Below, one piece after another: positions 11,877 to 26,800 of a stretch of 64,000 nt of DNA. Source of the stretch: Lucifuga dentata (lineage: Eukaryota; Chordata; Actinopteri; Ophidiiformes; Bythitidae); the NCBI GenBank assembly GCA_014773175.1, contig VXCM01000046.1, positions 351,828 to 415,827 of the forward strand, written 5' to 3'. The notes under the pieces were generated by a model that saw only the letters and a program-made list of their open reading frames with translations, searched no databases and had not been told where the DNA came from. Both the position numbers and the translations under genes were made by a program. The number at the start of each line of letters is the position of its first letter. Position 1 is the stretch's first letter.

Positions 11877-14800
11877 CCACACACTCAAAACCACATGCAG
11901 CAGGTCTCCAATGCAAACAGAGACTCAGTGTACTCGTATTGATCAAACAGCCACGCTCTTATTTCCTGGCAGCAACAAGAGAAGCCAAATAAAGTTTGGA
12001 TGTGCACCGTCTCAGCAGACCATGAGGCTGTTGTGAAACATCTCAAATTAAACTGCATCATCAACATCATGCTTAGACATGTTACCGAGTCTCGGGCTCC
12101 GGTCTCGGCCTCCTCTAGTGGCCACTTCTTACCTTTATATCCAAGCACGGCAACAGCGATGGTGAGGAGAGTACACAGCACGTATAGCAGAGCTATGGAG
12201 GTCTTCAGTGCCCACTCATTCTTGCACTTAGTGCACTGGGTGGCCTCCTGGATCCCTGTGCAAAAGATGCAGACACATTTGCTTTAAAGTAGAGTAAGCA
12301 TAAAGAATACCACTTGAATCAATAGATTTAGCTGATACGCTGATGTAGATTTCATGTCGATCCTGCATTTTTGTGGAGCAGAAACTTGTGGGCCAGGGAC
12401 TCTCCACATCCAGGATTCCAGAGTCCCACATCTGGACAAACAGGAGTCCAGCAGTTCCCTTAGGGGCCCAGGAGGTAAAGGGGTAGGGGACACAAAAACA
12501 AGCCCCCCCACTGACTTGTTTACACTTAGCTACATGCTTGTTTTCCTGAAGTCACTTCACTCAACAAACTGCCTATTTTCAGTCTCACACACACACGCAC
12601 ACACACACAGATTCCTTCCCAGTGAAGCACAAAGTGATCTCATCAGTTTCACAATGACTTATAATGTCACAAACTCATAAGAAGCCAACATAAACCGTTC
12701 ATTTCTCCTCTGAGTGATTCAAATGTAAAGGCTGAGAAAGGCCTTGGCTATTGGGGACAGTTCTGGAATTTTTTTTTTTTTTTTTTTTTAGGGATGTCTT
12801 TCATGACAGATGAGTGGCGAGATCAACAGTGCTGACGGGAACACATCTGCACTTCATTTTCAATTCAGGAAGTGTGTGTGGAAAGGATGGGGGTACAGTG
12901 TGGGGGTTTCTGATTTTCATGCACCTGGAATGAAACTCACTTCAGATGCCTAAATATAAATATAAAGAAATAGTACTCATTAATGTGACACAAAAGATGC
13001 AAAGGCTAACTGAAAAAAATGCGAAATAACCTGTAAGTCTTGGAACCATTTGGTGCCAAAGTTTTTCCCACATGTCTAATTCAAGTGTGTTTTAAATGAT
13101 GATGGCAATGCTTCAGTCAATTAAAATGCAGTGCTGATTGGCTGAGCTGATATAGGGCCGCAGTGGGAGTTTAGCCAGAATGCCAAGGTTAACAACTCCG
13201 CTCGTTGTATAGGTGTCACGGGATTGTTCACGATCGCTTGTGAACAGCTCCAGCCTGAAGGCAGGGAGGTCCTCACCAGCCAATCTGAGAGAACATGAGA
13301 TTTACTGTAAAGAGGGAAAAAAAAAAAAAAAANAAAAAAAAAAAAAAAGTCCTTCGACATGCAAGACCTTTACAGCACTTTAAGTGTAATGCTTCAACTC
13401 AAATGACACCACCACCACAGCCTCCTCCCAGGCCAAAACAGTCCTAGAACTCCTTAAATTTCAGGCAACAGATCCAAACCAAGTACATTTGTGACTTGAT
13501 TATTCCATTCCAAATCTTTGCACCGACACCATCGTCTTCTGAGCATTTTCTGTCTTGTAGCCAATGCAAGTAACGGGAATTCCTCCTCTTTGTTCAACAA
13601 CTCTCTTCTCAAGGCTAAAGGTTGGTTTCTTAAAGGACCATACCAGCCATTTTGCACGTTTGAGCCTAATATATTCAATTTTCATACAAATAAGGTTTCT
13701 GATAATCATTTCCCAAAGCATACTACTGGAAAGGTGAATTAAAAATGATTAAAAATTATTTTCCTACCTTCCAGACCGCCATTGATTTCAGTTCATTCTA
13801 GTATGCTATTAAAATCAACTTGTTGATACTTGAATGTGAGCAAAAATCAAAGATGTCAGAAAGCAATGAATCTCCAGAGGAAAAGAAATCAAATGATGAG
13901 GAAGAAATGGGTCAGCAGCTGTTACTGTCCCAAAGAAAGTGACGTTGTGGATAAGCAAGATTAAAAAAAAAATAGTCAGCAGTGTGGCGTCATTTTAGTT
14001 ATTTAAAGTCTGACACAAAACAGAGCGGCCATGTTCACTGTAAAATTAGTCAGAAACCAGCACTGATAAGGATGACTGAAATTTGTACTTTTTTGGTTCA
14101 TACAATTTTTGTTTTGTTTTTTATGTTCAGAACTTGCAAAGAAAATGGTAAAATAAATCTTAAGTTCAAGTGACTTGAAATGCAGCCTTGAAATGCCATG
14201 ATTTATATTGTGATATACTGTATATCGATACTTATCAATATAACAAAATATATCGTGTTAAAAAAATTTCATATCGTCCAGACCTAGTCACCGTGATGTG
14301 CGATTTCACAAGCGAATCTCAAATGCGGCTTCCGCGGCCAGCTGCTTTGGCCGCAGTTACGTCATATTTTTTGGTCCGTGTTAAGCATAAACCAGCCTTA
14401 AGAATGCACCAGGCCTTAATCCAGCTGTGTTTATGACATCAGGAGTGTACCAAAGTCTTCCCTTGCCACTGGTTGAACCGTAACGTAAGCAGAGAAGTGC
14501 ACCCTGGGAAAAGAGCCACAATAGATTGCATTTCTGACTCATTCATAACTGCTGACATGTTTGAAGTGTCAGCTCATGCATGCTTCCACAATAAAACAAG
14601 CGTATCAGTTCATCAGCTCAGAGTAATCAAAGCATCTCGGCCCAATTTTGCAGCTCCAACCTAAACATGATGACAGTGTTTACAATTCTGTTGCACTGAG
14701 ATGATACCACATTACACAGGCAACAGATTTTCCATTTCCACACTGACTCGCCTGATGTGTTAGCATTCTGGTTTGGCTGTCAAATATGGAAGACACCTGG

Positions 14801-17800
14801 CGTAACATAGAACACATGGAAATGACACAACAGTAAAGCACAGATCGTTGTTCTGCAGCTCTGGCACTCTTCCAGCTCCAGATTGCAGCACAGGGACAGC
14901 AGAGACGGGGAAGCTGGATTCTGTTGGACCCCATGCTGTGGGCCATTTAAGGCTCTATCAGGGATCTCGACCTTCCGTCTGCTCATATCCCAGTGGGTTA
15001 ATTCCTGGATGAACCAGACAAGAAAAGAGACAGATGTTGCACTGGAATCCTGAGCAACTCTATAGGATTTATGATTCAATTTATGTTAATCATCTATGTT
15101 TTTCTGTCTTTTTCCATCTAATTCCTGGTCATGTTTGCATGTAAGCTCATTTTCCTCCTTTCATGAAGCTATTTGTGATGCATTCTGGACATTATGAAGA
15201 CCAGCTTCCACAGACTTGGAATTTGCACAATCTAGAACAGAAAGAACACGAAGCCCTAATTTGTTTTGTCAGAGTCATGGTTTAATTTCATTCTGTGGTG
15301 AGTGTTTTCATATTTCCCTCCTTCCTTCCCTTCTTCATTCCTTTTTTCCTGTCTGACCTCTCTTCTGTCCTTAATTCTTAACTTCTTTCTTTTCCTTTCT
15401 TCTGCCCATCCTTCTCTCTTTTCTTTTTGTACTACCCCTTTCCCTTATTATTATTATTTTTTTTTTTACCTTTTTCTTGCCTTCTTTACTGATCTGAAAA
15501 CACAAAATCCCTCAAAACTGGAAATATAATCGCAAAAGTAAACTCTACTCTTTTTCATTCTCTGTACTTTTATTTTGGATACTTGAGAACATTGTACTAC
15601 TAGAGTGTACTCAACACAATAGTTCAGGAGTATATTTCCAGTACCAAAATGCATCCTGGATTGTTGGAGCAAAATGAAAGTTCTTGACAAGGCAATGGCA
15701 TGGATGGTTTTATTTTGGGAAAGGATTTGACTACTTCTTCCAAGTAGGCTTTGACCTGAAATGACACAAAATCTAAACCAAACCACATCTTCATTTTGTC
15801 CTGAGTAACACAGAAACACCTGGGACATGACGTCACTCCACATTCCACCATTGAGTGTTTACATGACAAATGGCCAGATGGATATAAGACGGTAAGGACA
15901 AACGTCCCTGACCACTCTCAAATATCTGTCAAACAAACAGATCCCAGATGCACAAATCTTAACACCATGGATAAAATATTGTGAGGTATGTACACGAGGT
16001 TTTGTCTATGTGTGCAATTACGTGTAACAAGCCTGCAGAAAAACACAACATGTCCATTTTTGTATTAGTAAAATGCTTCTGGAGTTACAGAAAGTCTTAA
16101 AGGACTATACCGCCCATTTTGCTTGTTTGAATGTAATACATTCAATTTTCATACACATAAAGTTACTGACAATCATTTCCCAAACCATACTACTGGAATG
16201 GTAAATTTAAATTTTTCCCCCCCTACTTTCCAGACCGCCATTGGTTTCAGTTCACTCTGGTACACTTGTTGATACTTGAAACATTCTTGGGATAGGTAAT
16301 CCATCATCGCGAACAAGATGTATATTCAGGTTTTTTTGAAGTTTCATAATTTTAGTATTTAAGTGCAATAAAACCCACAAAGTGAATGTATGTCTTCACT
16401 GGGGAATATAGTCCCAAAAGAAGACCTGTGTTTATGGAAAAATTTAAAGGACCATGACTTCATAAGGTTGCATAAGTATTAGCAGGAGAAAATGGATTTT
16501 TATGGTGGGTGTATCACTTGAATATTTGATTTTGAAAGATTAAGAGATTTTGCAAAATATCAGGAAAGCTGAAATATGGCTTTATCCTTTGATTGTCGGT
16601 AACATTACATGTATGAAAATTGAATATATTAGGCTCAAACATGCAAAATGGCTGGTATGGTCCTTTAATACTCAGAAGAAGGAAGAACAGAACTTAAAGT
16701 AGACACTGGAAAAGCATGGCAGCCTGCTTGTTCACAGTTTAATAATAATCCGGTCTGACTATCTGCAAGGTCTCAGTGTTCTTTCAGTTTGGTTTGTCCT
16801 CATTAAATCAGACACTGATTCATCATCTTTCCCAATCAACTGTACACTCCGATGCAGTCAGATTTCACCGACCACAACCACAAAAACAACCGTCATCCAG
16901 GATGCTCAGACCGCAGGCTGACAAAAACACTTTTACTGCTCACAGCGACACAGAAATGATGCTCTGACACAAAGACCCTTTCTAAAACAAGAACAACACA
17001 ACAGTTGGCTCTCAAAATGGATTCTCTTGTCATTGTGGGTTCTGGTCCAGACAAAGTCCTTCATTGTTTCTGCAAAACCCCTATGTCGAAATGAAGTCCT
17101 GACAATGTCCACCTTGGTGATAATAAATTGTATCCAAGCCTTTGTCTTTCATCAGCCTCATTTCCTGAAACAAAGAACTGCCCAAACATCATTATTTTTC
17201 ATCTCAACACAGCCATTAATTTCCCCTTCAAATGCCAAAATAATGTCCTGGGGGCCAGAGCGAAGCCAAGCAAATACAAGGGCCTCGCTCATTATAAGAC
17301 AATGTTTATTTACTGTAAGTACCAATGGGGACACTATAGTAACGATGAGAACACAAAGCTGCGAGTTGAGGTCACACAAACTGCTTTTTGGATCCCTGCC
17401 TTGCCTAACACACACTCAACCCCTTTCCAGGAACAACAACACATAGCAGCTCCAAGAGGGCAAATCAGTGAATCATCGCTGGAGACAAAAAGAGTTCAGG
17501 ACAAATGTGTCTTATGGCACCACAAAGATGCGGACAGTCGTTATCCACCAGATTCCCAAACATAATTCTGTTGATTGTTGACTGTAGTTATAATCTTTCA
17601 TTCCATCTGCCATTCATTACGCAAAAACATGAAGTTTAACAAGGTCTCGTATACAGTCAAATCAAAGCCAAGATGTTTTACAACAGAGAGGATGGTTCAA
17701 TGAATGAGTCATACACAGTTCTGCTTTCTCAATGGCAGGCAGAGCTGTTCTGGATGGAATCGTGTGTATGTGTGAGTGTGTGTACTTGTGGACATAAACC

Positions 17801-20800
17801 AGTGGACTGGTTGGTATTTCAGAAGAAAAAATCCAGCTGTGGCTCGTCATACGCAGTTAAAAGTCCATCTATGATGTTCACTGCTTTCTAGGAGTTGTTT
17901 TCACAAAGATGTAATTTACTTCCTTGGTGTACCCCGATCTCCCTTGACTGCACGTGGCTACCGCTAACATTTTGTAAGTTTCCCAGAATGCATCAGGTTG
18001 AAACTCAGGGAGATGCAATGAGAGTTTTTGTGTATAATGTTGTATTATGACCAACAGTAATAAGTTCACTGTGAATGATGAAATTGACATCTTATCATTT
18101 TTTTTTTTTTTGATTTTGTATGATTGTTGTTGGTGCAAAATAATTTGTCAGCAACAAAGATGTTGAAGTTTTTGACAACTTAAAAATGTATTGCTAACAC
18201 GTTTAGACAAAACTCACCAAAACCTCCCCATTCCCCACCAAAACGCCACCAGATTAAATACCTTATCCACTAAGGAGCATGTAGGGCCTGAAACATAAAT
18301 CACTGCTGGTGTGCAACCTTAAAAACTTCTTCCAATTTCAATCAACATTGTAAAGAAAAAAATGGCATCAATCGATGAGATACGCATTTTGTACTTATGA
18401 AGGCTAAAGAAACAGCAATAAAGAAGGAGATGGTTCATAAGAACATTAAACACATTCCAGGGTGCTTTTCTGCATAACTAAACATGCAAAAGTAGAAATT
18501 AATGCCCCTGTACTGGTAAACACCTAGCATTAATTTTAGGGGACATGCACAACTAAAGCTTCAAAGAAATGCAGGATTAACATGTCGGCCAAGTTGCTGA
18601 TTAAACTCTGCTCTTGGGTTCTGAACTCAAACCTCAATCCACAGTGGCTCTTTCACAGTGGAGGTCCTGGCTGCTTCGTTACCCAAACTAATAACTAACT
18701 GTATAACAGCTCAAGGAGAATATTTTCTGTTCACTGGTATGCCCATTGTGATCACTTTGAGTTACCTGCCAATGATGTAATCAGAGGAAGTGCAAAATTA
18801 GGGCCAAAGGGTTCTCAGTTCATGGGATGGCTCAGGGGCCCCAGAAAACTGATACCATCCCCGCTCCATGTGTGGCCTGATTTCGGCTCCATCTCTTTTA
18901 TTACATGTGATGGAAACCATACGCCTCCATCACATGAGACAGGCGGGCATGATTCTAGCAGTTATGAGTGAAGGGGGGGGGNGTACTCGGTAATATATGA
19001 TGAATTCAGAGAAAAACTGGGACATGGAGGGAGAAAAGACGAGAGAGTGGAGGGGAGGATTTAAAGATGTGAGAGATTGGGAGAGAGCAGTGACAGGTGA
19101 ACTGTAAAAGGCTGTAACCCCGTCACAATCATCCACAGAGAGCCAAGAATCTCTCCGGGGCTGTGACGAGGGCCAGATCCTCAAACTCAGATGGGAGGAG
19201 AAGATGCACTCTGCCAGCCAGCAGGGGCCGTGCCGCTCTGCTTTTCCTATTCACAGCCATTAAAAAGATATGAGGCAACCAAGATTCCACCATCAAGCAT
19301 ATCTTCCAGGCTCCAACTGTCTTACATCTTGCTGTGGGGGAGCAAGGGAGAACTTTTTTCACATTTAGATCAGATTTATCTGGCAGATTTCCTCAAAGGG
19401 AAATACTCTACACTGTGCATATACAATTGATTTTTACTGTTGTTGTTACAGTTTGCAGCATTGTTTAATTCTGCAGTCATTAATACAACATTGTTCAGTG
19501 TTGCACTGTTCATATTGAAAACAATTAGTGCAAAAATAACTTGAGATATGATATTTACATTATATGCCATTTGAGGAAGTCTCTATATGAGAGGTACTTT
19601 ATTTAAAAAAACAAACACTGACAAAGTGCAACATGATTAAAGGACCATATCATCCATTTCATGTTTGAGCCTAATATATTTAATTTTCATACAGGTAAGG
19701 TTAATAACAATCATTTCCCAAAGCATACTACTAGAATGGTAAATTAAAAATGTTTTTCCTACCTTCCAGAATGCCATTGGTTTCAGTTCATTCTGGTACG
19801 CTATTAAAATCAACTTGTTGATACTTGAAACATTCTTGGGATAGGTAATCCATCATCACAAACAACAAGTGTATTCAAGTTTTTTTTTTTTTTGAAGTTT
19901 CATAATTTTAGCGTTGAAGCACAATAAAAAAGCACGGAGTGAATGTATGTCTCCACTGGGTAATATAGTCCCAAAAGAAGACCTGTCTTTCTCAAAAAAT
20001 TTTAACAACCGTGACTTCATAATTTTGCGTAACTATTAGCAGGTGAAACATCGATTTTTAAGGTGGGTGTATCACTTGAATATTTGATTTTGAAAGATTA
20101 AGAGATTTTGCAAAATATCAGGAAAGCTGAAATATGGTTTTATCCTTTGGGAAATGACTGTCAGTAACATAACACATATAAAAATGGAAGGTATTAGGCT
20201 CAAACATGCAAAATGGGTGGTATGGTCCTTTAAAGATTTCAGCGTGTAGAAAACAGTGAAACACTAATTTTCTGCCTCTGAAAACTGATCCAGCGGTGAC
20301 ATTAAGAGCAAGTTTAATGCAATTCACATCACAGAGGTGCTATAACTGTGTAAAAATGTCCTTCTTAGCTTCAGGCTTCATACTGGAAAAAATGTTTAAA
20401 TTGGTTCTATAAGAAAAGTTTACTAGGGGTTAGATTCATGGTGATGCATTCACTTTACTTTGTTCTTTTTAGTGATCATTAAAAAAAAAAAAAGAATCTT
20501 AAGCATCTCACTTAACAAAACAAATCTGGTAAGACATAAAATGCTGGGCAGCTTGCCTGGTCAGATCACCTAACATCATGACTTCTCACCAATAGATAGT
20601 AAAGGCAGAGAAATAAACACTTTCCAAATGGTTTTCAGATGAGCTGTGGTGAGATAGGCATTTAGGCTGAGGCTGCATCCACGGCTTCACCACGTCCCAC
20701 GAGTCTAGAGGCCCTGCACAGGTCTGCACAGAGTCAGCACTCGCTGCAGTCACACAAACAGGTCGTCTTTCCAGAAAACTACATCAACAATGAGGAGAGA

Positions 20801-23800
20801 GAATGGACTTACTCAGCTAAGGGATTTGGGGCCTGTTGAGCGACTTGGGTTTAGTTACAAAGCAAAACATTGAGGCTTAAGCACCCCAAATGTTGCAGCT
20901 CTTTTGTGCGTGTGTGTGTGGTTAATGAGCATCACATTAGCATCCAGAATTTGATAGCCTGCCTACGCTCGACCCAGAAGGAAACAGAACACCATCAGCA
21001 AAAAATAAAAAAAAGTAAGTTCAAAGTGAGCAGAAAAAGACAAGAATAACAAAAGTGAGACTTTATCCAATGAAAAACACGATTCATATGATTCTCAGTC
21101 AGCTACCATCCAAAGAAAGTGCAACACATGAAAAGCTGAGAATCTATAATTCACCACTGGTCAGCATTTTTAATACCAAAGTACTTCGGCAAGCAGAATC
21201 CAGAACCTTCCTGCAGAGTCTCAGCTGCTTCAGAGCAGAACTGAGTTTCTGTTTCCAAAGCCGACTCATCTCCTCGAAGGTGACCCTGCTGGGTCGGATC
21301 CCCCGCTGCTTCCTTCAGGTGCCAGTCAAAATGTGGGAAAAAAAAAAACAAAAAAAAACACTACAAAGACCCCTAGTGCCGATGGAGCAATGGCAGCACT
21401 TCAAAGTAAAACAAACAGCTACATGTCACAGAAATAAAATAAATAATATGACATCTCCCCTCTGATGAGCAGCTGGAAAAACAAACCGCACAATGATATT
21501 AGAGGCATGCCCTTTTCTGGCTCTTTTTGTTGGTGCTTTGGGAAATTCCGTGGTGGCCGCATCCTTGGAATTGGGAAATAATACGATCTTTCACTGCACA
21601 CTTTCCTCTTCTATTTTGATCTGGTTGTCGCTTTTCACAATATCTTATTTTTCCCATTTCTGATGTTAGTATTTAAGGGCCTAGTTTGCATTAAAAATTG
21701 ATCAAAAAGTTTGTTTACCTGCTAATACGCTACAAACAGCATTTTCCTCTATATCAAACATGACTGCATTTTAAAGGAGATATATTGTGATTTTTGTTAT
21801 TTTACCTCATTTTTATAGTATAATACAGCAGGGAGTGTCTATTGAACATTGTTAAAGTTGCTAAACTTGAGGTTGACTAGAAATGCATGTGTCAAACCCA
21901 CAGGTCCTACTGCCCTGAACTCTTCGTATTTGATTGGTGTTTTACACATTTTAATTTACCCACCTACACACGTGGTTAGACACGCCCACCAAATACGGTG
22001 CTTACAAGAGAGTATTTGGCCAGTGCTACTTCAGGCCTAATGTAGCTGGCCAATCAGAGCAGTGCAAGCTTTTAGAGAAGGGGTCTTAAAGAAACAGTGC
22101 AGTAAAGGACCATACTGGCCATTTGTTTGAGCCAAATATATTAAATTTTCATACAATGAATTACTCATAAGTATTTCCCAAAGCATACTACTGGAATGGT
22201 GAATTAAAAAAAAAATTTCCTACCTTCCAGACCGCCATTGGTTTCACTTCATTCTGGTTCACTATTAAAGTCAACTTGTTGATACTTGAAACGTTCTTGG
22301 CATAGGTAATCCATCACTGTGAACAAGACGTGTATTCAGGTTTTTTTTCAAAGTTACATAATTTTGGCGTTTAATCACAATAAAAACCGCAGGGTGAATG
22401 TATGTCTTCACCTGGGAATATCATCCCAAAAGAAGACCTGCATTTATCGAAAAATTTAAACAACTGTGATTTCATAAGGCTGTATAACTATTAACAGTCG
22501 AAACATGGATTTTTAAGGTGGGTGTATCACTTGAATATTTGATTTTGAAAGATTAAGAGATTTTGCAAAGTATCAGGAAAGCTGAAATATGGTTTTATCC
22601 TTTGGGAGATGGCTGTCAGTTAACATATGAAAATTGAATATATTAGGCTCAAACATGCAAAATGGCCGGTATGGTCCTTTAAACATAGGAACATACAAAT
22701 CTATATGATATTGTGATATGATATGGGTCATTCTCCATTAAGATGAGATGGGCAGAAACGTTTGTTACCTTTCTACACTGACACAACACTTAATGCTCTG
22801 CCACCGTTGCTATTACGTAATGTGGCTTTAAAATGGATTAAAACAGAAAGAGAAGCATGTTTTCAACTTATAGTACTCACCCATACCTGTTCATGCCACC
22901 TCAGTTCTATTAAACTCCATCTCCAATATCTGCTAAGATGCCACAACATCTCCTCAAAACAACACAGACACTATAGGATCAGTGATGTGTAGACATGATG
23001 AAGAGACTGATGATACAGATACATAAAGGCAGACTAATCCCCACTTCCACACTGAGCAACAAATATAAAGCAGCTCAATGTGCCTGCAATGATCAAACTT
23101 TTCTTTAACAAACTTTAAAAGAAACAAATTCAGCAAGGATACTCTCTTATTTTTCTTAATTTTCAATAGAAATCTCATTTTACTCTTGTTCTTCTACTAC
23201 AACAGGATCTAAAATGTCAATGCAAAACTGTTCTGAAGAGGTGCTGCCACATCAAATCACAAAGCCATAAAAGAGCCGCGCAGATTTTTGGGATACTTGA
23301 CAGGAAGCTGGTCAGGGAGTCTCTATGGGTTAGCGATTTTTACAAGCCAGGTCCACATCAGCCAAACTCATCATTACTCTAGCCGCTGTCACAGACACAT
23401 GGACGCAGAGCTGCTCTTCACCATTTCTCTGAAAGCCAGTGAAGGAACTGTGGTCTGTGCTCACTACCTCTGGTGTCGCTTGTCTAGAATTATGGTCATC
23501 CTGGAGGAAGCCGCTCTGGGGTTTCAAGGTTTTTGGGGTTAGTTTATAATAGTAGCTCTATCATGTTGTAATGGCTTTGAGAACATGATGGCTTTGTAAT
23601 ATTAATGAAACTGTGGTCTGCATGTTGTCAGGTGGTTAGAAAGGCTTCGGTTGGCATTCATTAGTTACTTTATGTGAACTAGTATTCTGGCAATTTTGGA
23701 TAATATCTTGTAAAGTTACAGCAGATTGTTAAATTATGCATTTTTCCACCAAATGCTGAGCAACCTCCAGTATCATCAAAACCAAGCAGGTCAAAAGAGT

Positions 23801-26800
23801 CGTGGTCTGCCCTCTGAGGTGGTCAACTGTGGGAATAATTTCTGTTCTGCATCGTGGGTGTCAGAGTTCCTTCTGGGTGGCCATCCAAATGTGCGGTGGG
23901 ATATGTGGGCGTGGCTTGTCAGAGTGGATGACAGCAGGCCATCCTCTGCTGCTGCAGGAAGAGCAGCTGTGTGTTTCTGCCAGAACTCCTCAGACAGACA
24001 CACTGCAGATGGCAGAGTGGCACGATCTTCCAGCTCAGAGCCGCCTGCAGCGTGTGTGAGCTGAAACTCCAGAGGCAGGAGCCATCGGACATCTGGCTTG
24101 TAAAATTCGTAAAGTGGATGCCACTTACTGGAAGCAGTAATCAACATCAGACAATAGCTTTAAATTACTCTACACCATAAATGTTTGTTTAGGGTACGCA
24201 CAAGCTTTACGAGCCTCATCAGGACCAAAGTGACTATTTTATTACTCCAAACATTAAGATCAAATAATCAGTGTGTCATCCGATGTGCCATAGCCCATAC
24301 TTCTAATGTAATCATGTATTACTGTATACTAGTTTTACCAAAAGAATATAACTATACTTCATTCTATTACCTAAAATATCTGCTCTGATTACATCTATTC
24401 ATGAAAAATTATAGGATTAGTAAAGAAATGCTTTCATCTGTGAAACTCAAAATTGAGGTAAGCATTCAGAAAATGAGGCTATAATGACAAATCTGCAATC
24501 AAAACTGAATAGATTGATAATTAAGTTCATTTCTCCTCAGAGAAATCAAATCCATATTATATCTACTAATAAGAGTACTTTAGAATCATCCAATAAATTA
24601 AGCAAAAGTTAAAAACAAACTTAAAAACATGACAAGTTGTGAATAAATGTGAGAGAACAAAAGCACGAGAGCCGGAATACACCTTTGTACAGATCAGATC
24701 CTGCTTAACACATCCTATTCCTGAACATCAGCACTATTTCACCATCAGTATGACATAATAATCTTATTTCTGTTGCATGTTGTGTTTAATAACCTGATCT
24801 AGAGAAACTTTCAGTGTGTTAGATTTCCTGATTGGTTTTTATGAGTATATTTTATTTGGTTTTGTTTTTTTTTTCTTTATCTTTACTCTGTCCTATAAGA
24901 CAAACTCTTTCTCTATGTAGTCATATTTCTTAGCTGTGCCAGTATGTAATTTGAGATAACTCAATTGAAACCTACCAAAACCTGAAAAAGTGATTATATA
25001 TTTAATGTATACTGTATTTGAGGAATCAGGGATCCACATTATTGCCTATTGTATGAACTTGTGTTAGCACATTAGCATAGCTTTTACAGTTTTCACAGCA
25101 AGTCAGTGCACCTCTGTGCAGATGTTGGTGCAGCAACTCAAGCCTGCACTTGCATTTTTACGAGCTCGTCCTCATTATGTCTGCACTTAGTGGCATTAAA
25201 ACCTTACATTTTTATTTTATTTGGCAAATTACACTCACTCTAATACTCCTCTGCACACAGAAAGTACTAAATATATACAATCACTGGATGCAGAATACTG
25301 GATCATGTTAACATGAAACTGACACTAGATCCCACGTGCATGTGTGATTGTTGGAAAAAGAACAGAAATACTTCTTACTTTTATTTTGTAATTAACCAAA
25401 GCAACGCAGAACACACATTGTGCAGAGCTCTGAAAGGTGCCAAAAATTAATTTAGAGAATTCTCTCTGGAAAATGCATCTGACAGGTCTTTGGAATCAAA
25501 CACAGATCCTCTCTGCTTTAACTCCCTTTTGCAAACCAGGAAGCTGAATGTTGATTTTGGCAACCCTAATGGTCGTTTTTTCCCCCCCTTTTTCATTAAC
25601 AGTTTGGACTGTGAATAACAGATTTAGAGTTTTATTAAAAAATAGAATCCCCAGATTCACTGTTAAAGTATGCATCTGTGTTCTGCTGTCAGAGTCTTTG
25701 AGAATTTTTATTATGCATGGATGTGTGACGCACTCAAACTATGAAAGTGTGATGTTTCATTGTGTTCTCCTGCAGTCACACTCTGCACACACACATGCAG
25801 AACACAAAGAGAATTTAAGCCGTGGTGGGAACACGAGCACGGCCCCTGCAGAACAAAAACCTCCAGCTTGCCAAATCTAACAAAAACCTTTGCATGGGAC
25901 GTGTTAAAGGAACACCGTGTCTTTGGATTTTGCCTTTTCTCTGCTCTGCTTTTCTTTTATTTGATAATTAAATCAATGATTCAGACTCCCAGTTTGGAAC
26001 CCCTAAAAGGCACTTAAACAGAGGTCATATTCAATTCTCCAAAGCCTCCCCTGACACCTGCGTATGGGTCATGTCAAGGACGCCAGGGTTATTACTGTGT
26101 GTGAGAGCTGGAAGGCAGTTTTGCTGCTTTTCCTCACTCTTAAGGTGAGTCAGAGTCACCGACTCTCCGATGATCACAGGCCAGATTGAAAATAGCAGCT
26201 AACTGCCAACACATGTGTAGTTCTGGCAAAAACATCACCGATCAACGCCTGTGCTTCATTACTTGCGTTTTTATACAATCTGATGAAGGCGTATAAGAAA
26301 GAGGGGGCAGAAAGTTTTGATACTGTTGTAAAGTGAAGAAAAATGAAAAATGTTCTGTGGGATTCCAGACTGAACTGGTTGAATTATAAGTGAGATAACA
26401 CTATAAGAAGACTAATTCCTTAGTTGTAATTGTGTGTGTGAATATTACATGTCATACAGGTGAGTGTCCATGCTGTTACAACTTCCCTCCTTTCTTTATC
26501 TCCCCCAGCATCACACTAACACAGGATCTCGCATCTTTATCCACAGACAGGGATCCTCTCATGCTCCTCCAAACCCATCCATCCTCTTCCTCCTCTTGCC
26601 TTTCAACGAGCTGCGTCTCCTCTACCTTCTCCTCCCGCTTCCTTTCCACTCCCTCATCCTCTCCTGGGATGAAATACCCCTTCGCTCATGCCCCCTGCTC
26701 TTCTTGCTCACTCAGCAGTTCAGTCTTATCTCTCATCTCGTCTCGTTGCTGTCTTTCTGATGGTGTGAGAGAGTCTCCTAAATCCAGATATGAGGAAGAC

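Larger units (their letters stand above)
8296..12132 (-). other. colec12 intron 3
   Basis: A 3.8 kb intron between the membrane-anchor exon and exon 4. It holds a degenerate hAT-like element (8984-9700), an A-tract, and a CT/CA microsatellite at 11831-11876. No other coding sequence is supported. Confidence 0.6.

Noticed and set aside
13121..13360. Minus-strand reading frame through an A-run with an N
   Set aside because: Most of the sequence is homopolymer translation (poly-Phe) and the N makes the frame meaningless.
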